Positions 4,602 to 5,650 of a stretch of DNA of 5,650 nt are shown here, one piece after another (position 1 is the stretch's first letter; the number at the start of each line of letters is the position of its first letter). Origin of the DNA: Acidobacteriota bacterium (lineage in GTDB: Bacteria; Acidobacteriota; Terriglobia; Acidoferrales; UBA7541); the NCBI GenBank assembly GCA_019239815.1, contig JAFAZL010000477.1:1-5650 (forward strand), in the 5' to 3' direction. Both the position numbers and the translations under genes were made by a program. The notes under the pieces were generated by a model. It searched no databases, had not been told where the DNA came from, and worked only from the letters and a program-made list of their open reading frames with translations.

Positions 4602-5650
4602 GCTCCCAGTGCATCTCCAACCAGAATCCCACGTTCCCCTGTACGTCCAGCTTCGTGACCAGCTTCGCGCCCTCGTCCATGCCGGTGACCTGCGCCCTGG
4701 CGACCGCATACCCGCCAGCCGCGAACTCGCCACCATGCTGGGTGTTCATCGCACCACCGTCGCCAACGCCTACGCCGAACTCGAATCCGAAGGTTTAATA
4801 CAGGGCCACGTCGGCCGTGGCACCTTCATCCGTGGCAACGGCAATGGCCTAAAAATCACTCCTCCAGCTCCAGCCGTGTTAAACGGCCACAACGGCATCC
4901 GCTGGGAACTCCTTTTCGCCGACGAACGCGGCGACGAAGTCCTGAGCCGCCTTACCGCCGCCGCTCCCGAGGACGCTCTCTCTTTCGTCATGGCGCGTCC
5001 CGCCGAAGAGTTTTTCCCCGTCGATGAACTGGTCAATTGCGTCAACGCCGTCCTTCGCAAGGAAGCGAGCGACGTCCTCACACTCGGTCCGTCCGACGGC
5101 TATGCTCCTCTCAAAGAGGCTCTCCTCGAACTGCTTCGTCGCGAAGGAATCCCGGCCAAGGACGAAAACCTGCTCATCACCGGCGGCTGCCAGCAATCGC
5201 TGGATTTGATCAGCAAAGCTTTTGTACGCCCCGGTGACTCCGTCATCCTCGAAAATCCGACGTATCCCGGTGCGGTCACGATTTTCAACGGCGCCCGCGC
5301 GCGATGCCTCGCCGTCCCGGTGCGCACGCACGCCGAACCCGGCAGCGCGCTCGGCGTTGATGTCGAAGCGCTCGAAGCCACCCTGGCTGCGAACCGCGTC
5401 AAGCTGATCGTACTCACGCCCGACTTTCAGAACCCGACCGGCACTTCAATGCCGCTCGCATCGCGCCGCAAAGTATTGGAACTGGCAGCACGGCATCAGG
5501 TGCCGATCGTAGAAGACCACATCTACGCGCGCCTGCATGCGCACGACGAGCGCGTCCCCTCGCTCAAGCAGCTCGACCGCTCGAATCTCGTCATTCACAT
5601 CGACAGCTTTGCCAAAGTCGCATTCCCCGGCCTGCGCGTTGGTTGGATCG
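4600..5650 (+). CDS. MocR/GabR-type regulator: GntR winged helix fused to PLP-dependent aminotransferase domain, 3' end outside the window
   Basis: The frame opens at ATG 4600, after AGGGTGAG and a TATAAT box, and stays open for 350 codons to the window edge. Residues 12-78 are a GntR winged helix (VPLYVQLRDQL, LRPGDRIPASRELATMLGVH, RTTVANAYAELESEGLI, GRGTFI). After a linker of about 25 residues comes a fold-type I aminotransferase domain: GGCQQSLDL (195-203), ENPTYPG (218-224), TPDFQNPTG (273-281, Asn278 near the PLP oxygen), VEDHIYARL (304-312, Asp306 for the pyridine nitrogen and Tyr309) and SFAKVAFPGLRVGW (336-349, Lys339 as Schiff-base lysine, Arg346 for phosphate), assigned by comparison with the KAT II/GabR group. 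The family usually has 450-500 residues, so about 100-130 are missing. These proteins sense an amino compound or PLP and control nearby metabolic genes; the target probably lies beyond the window. Ala338 replaces the usual Ser of SxSK. Confidence 0.92.
   Translation, partial: MLPVHLQPESHVPLYVQLRDQLRALVHAGDLRPGDRIPASRELATMLGVHRTTVANAYAELESEGLIQGHVGRGTFIRGNGNGLKITPPAPAVLNGHNGIRWELLFADERGDEVLSRLTAAAPEDALSFVMARPAEEFFPVDELVNCVNAVLRKEASDVLTLGPSDGYAPLKEALLELLRREGIPAKDENLLITGGCQQSLDLISKAFVRPGDSVILENPTYPGAVTIFNGARARCLAVPVRTHAEPGSALGVDVEALEATLAANRVKLIVLTPDFQNPTGTSMPLASRRKVLELAARHQVPIVEDHIYARLHAHDERVPSLKQLDRSNLVIHIDSFAKVAFPGLRVGWI

Noticed and set aside
4879..5417. Minus-strand ORFs opposite the MocR-type gene
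   Set aside because: The plus-strand frame contains a full set of winged-helix and aminotransferase motifs, so the opposite frames are shadows.

Overview
The window is GC-rich chromosomal DNA, most likely from an acidobacterium (Terriglobia/Koribacter-like). This placement is inference. It rests on a secreted protein built from Ig-like and IPT/TIG modules in a style common in that phylum, a short palindromic repeat of the 'GTCATcCCGAacGgaGtGAgGgATCT' type often seen between acidobacterial genes, and a polytopic membrane protein resembling uncharacterised acidobacterial ones. No mobile-element gene, CRISPR array, tRNA or rRNA is visible.

Layout. (1) Positions 1-627, plus strand: the 3' part of a TetR/AcrR regulator whose start lies before the window. 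(2) Positions 658-2484, minus strand: a probable lipoprotein of about 608 residues, convergent with the TetR gene and separated from it by only 30 nt. It has a Ser/Pro linker, a bacterial Ig-like domain, an IPT/TIG domain, a conserved core of unknown function and a C-terminal Ig-like domain. (3) Positions 2485-2786: a divergent intergenic region with a palindromic repeat and a hairpin. (4) Positions 2787-4289, plus strand: a 500-residue multi-pass membrane protein with a soluble C-terminal domain, vaguely like GT-C glycosyltransferases. (5) Positions 4290-4599: an intergenic region with a terminator-like hairpin, two GTTAAC palindromes, repeated ATTGTCTCTC-type motifs and a perfect TATAAT box. 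(6) From 4600 to beyond the window end, plus strand: a MocR-type regulator, a GntR winged helix fused to a PLP-dependent aminotransferase domain. It is open at the right edge.

The genes do not form an obvious operon. The TetR and lipoprotein genes converge, the lipoprotein and membrane-protein genes diverge, and the membrane-protein and MocR genes are separated by a hairpin and a dedicated promoter. The best regulatory story is local. The MocR promoter is surrounded by three or four copies of one motif in both orientations, one overlapping the start codon, which suggests autoregulation. I see no convincing evidence of a new multi-gene system. The most unusual items are this operator-like cluster and the unnamed core domain of the lipoprotein.
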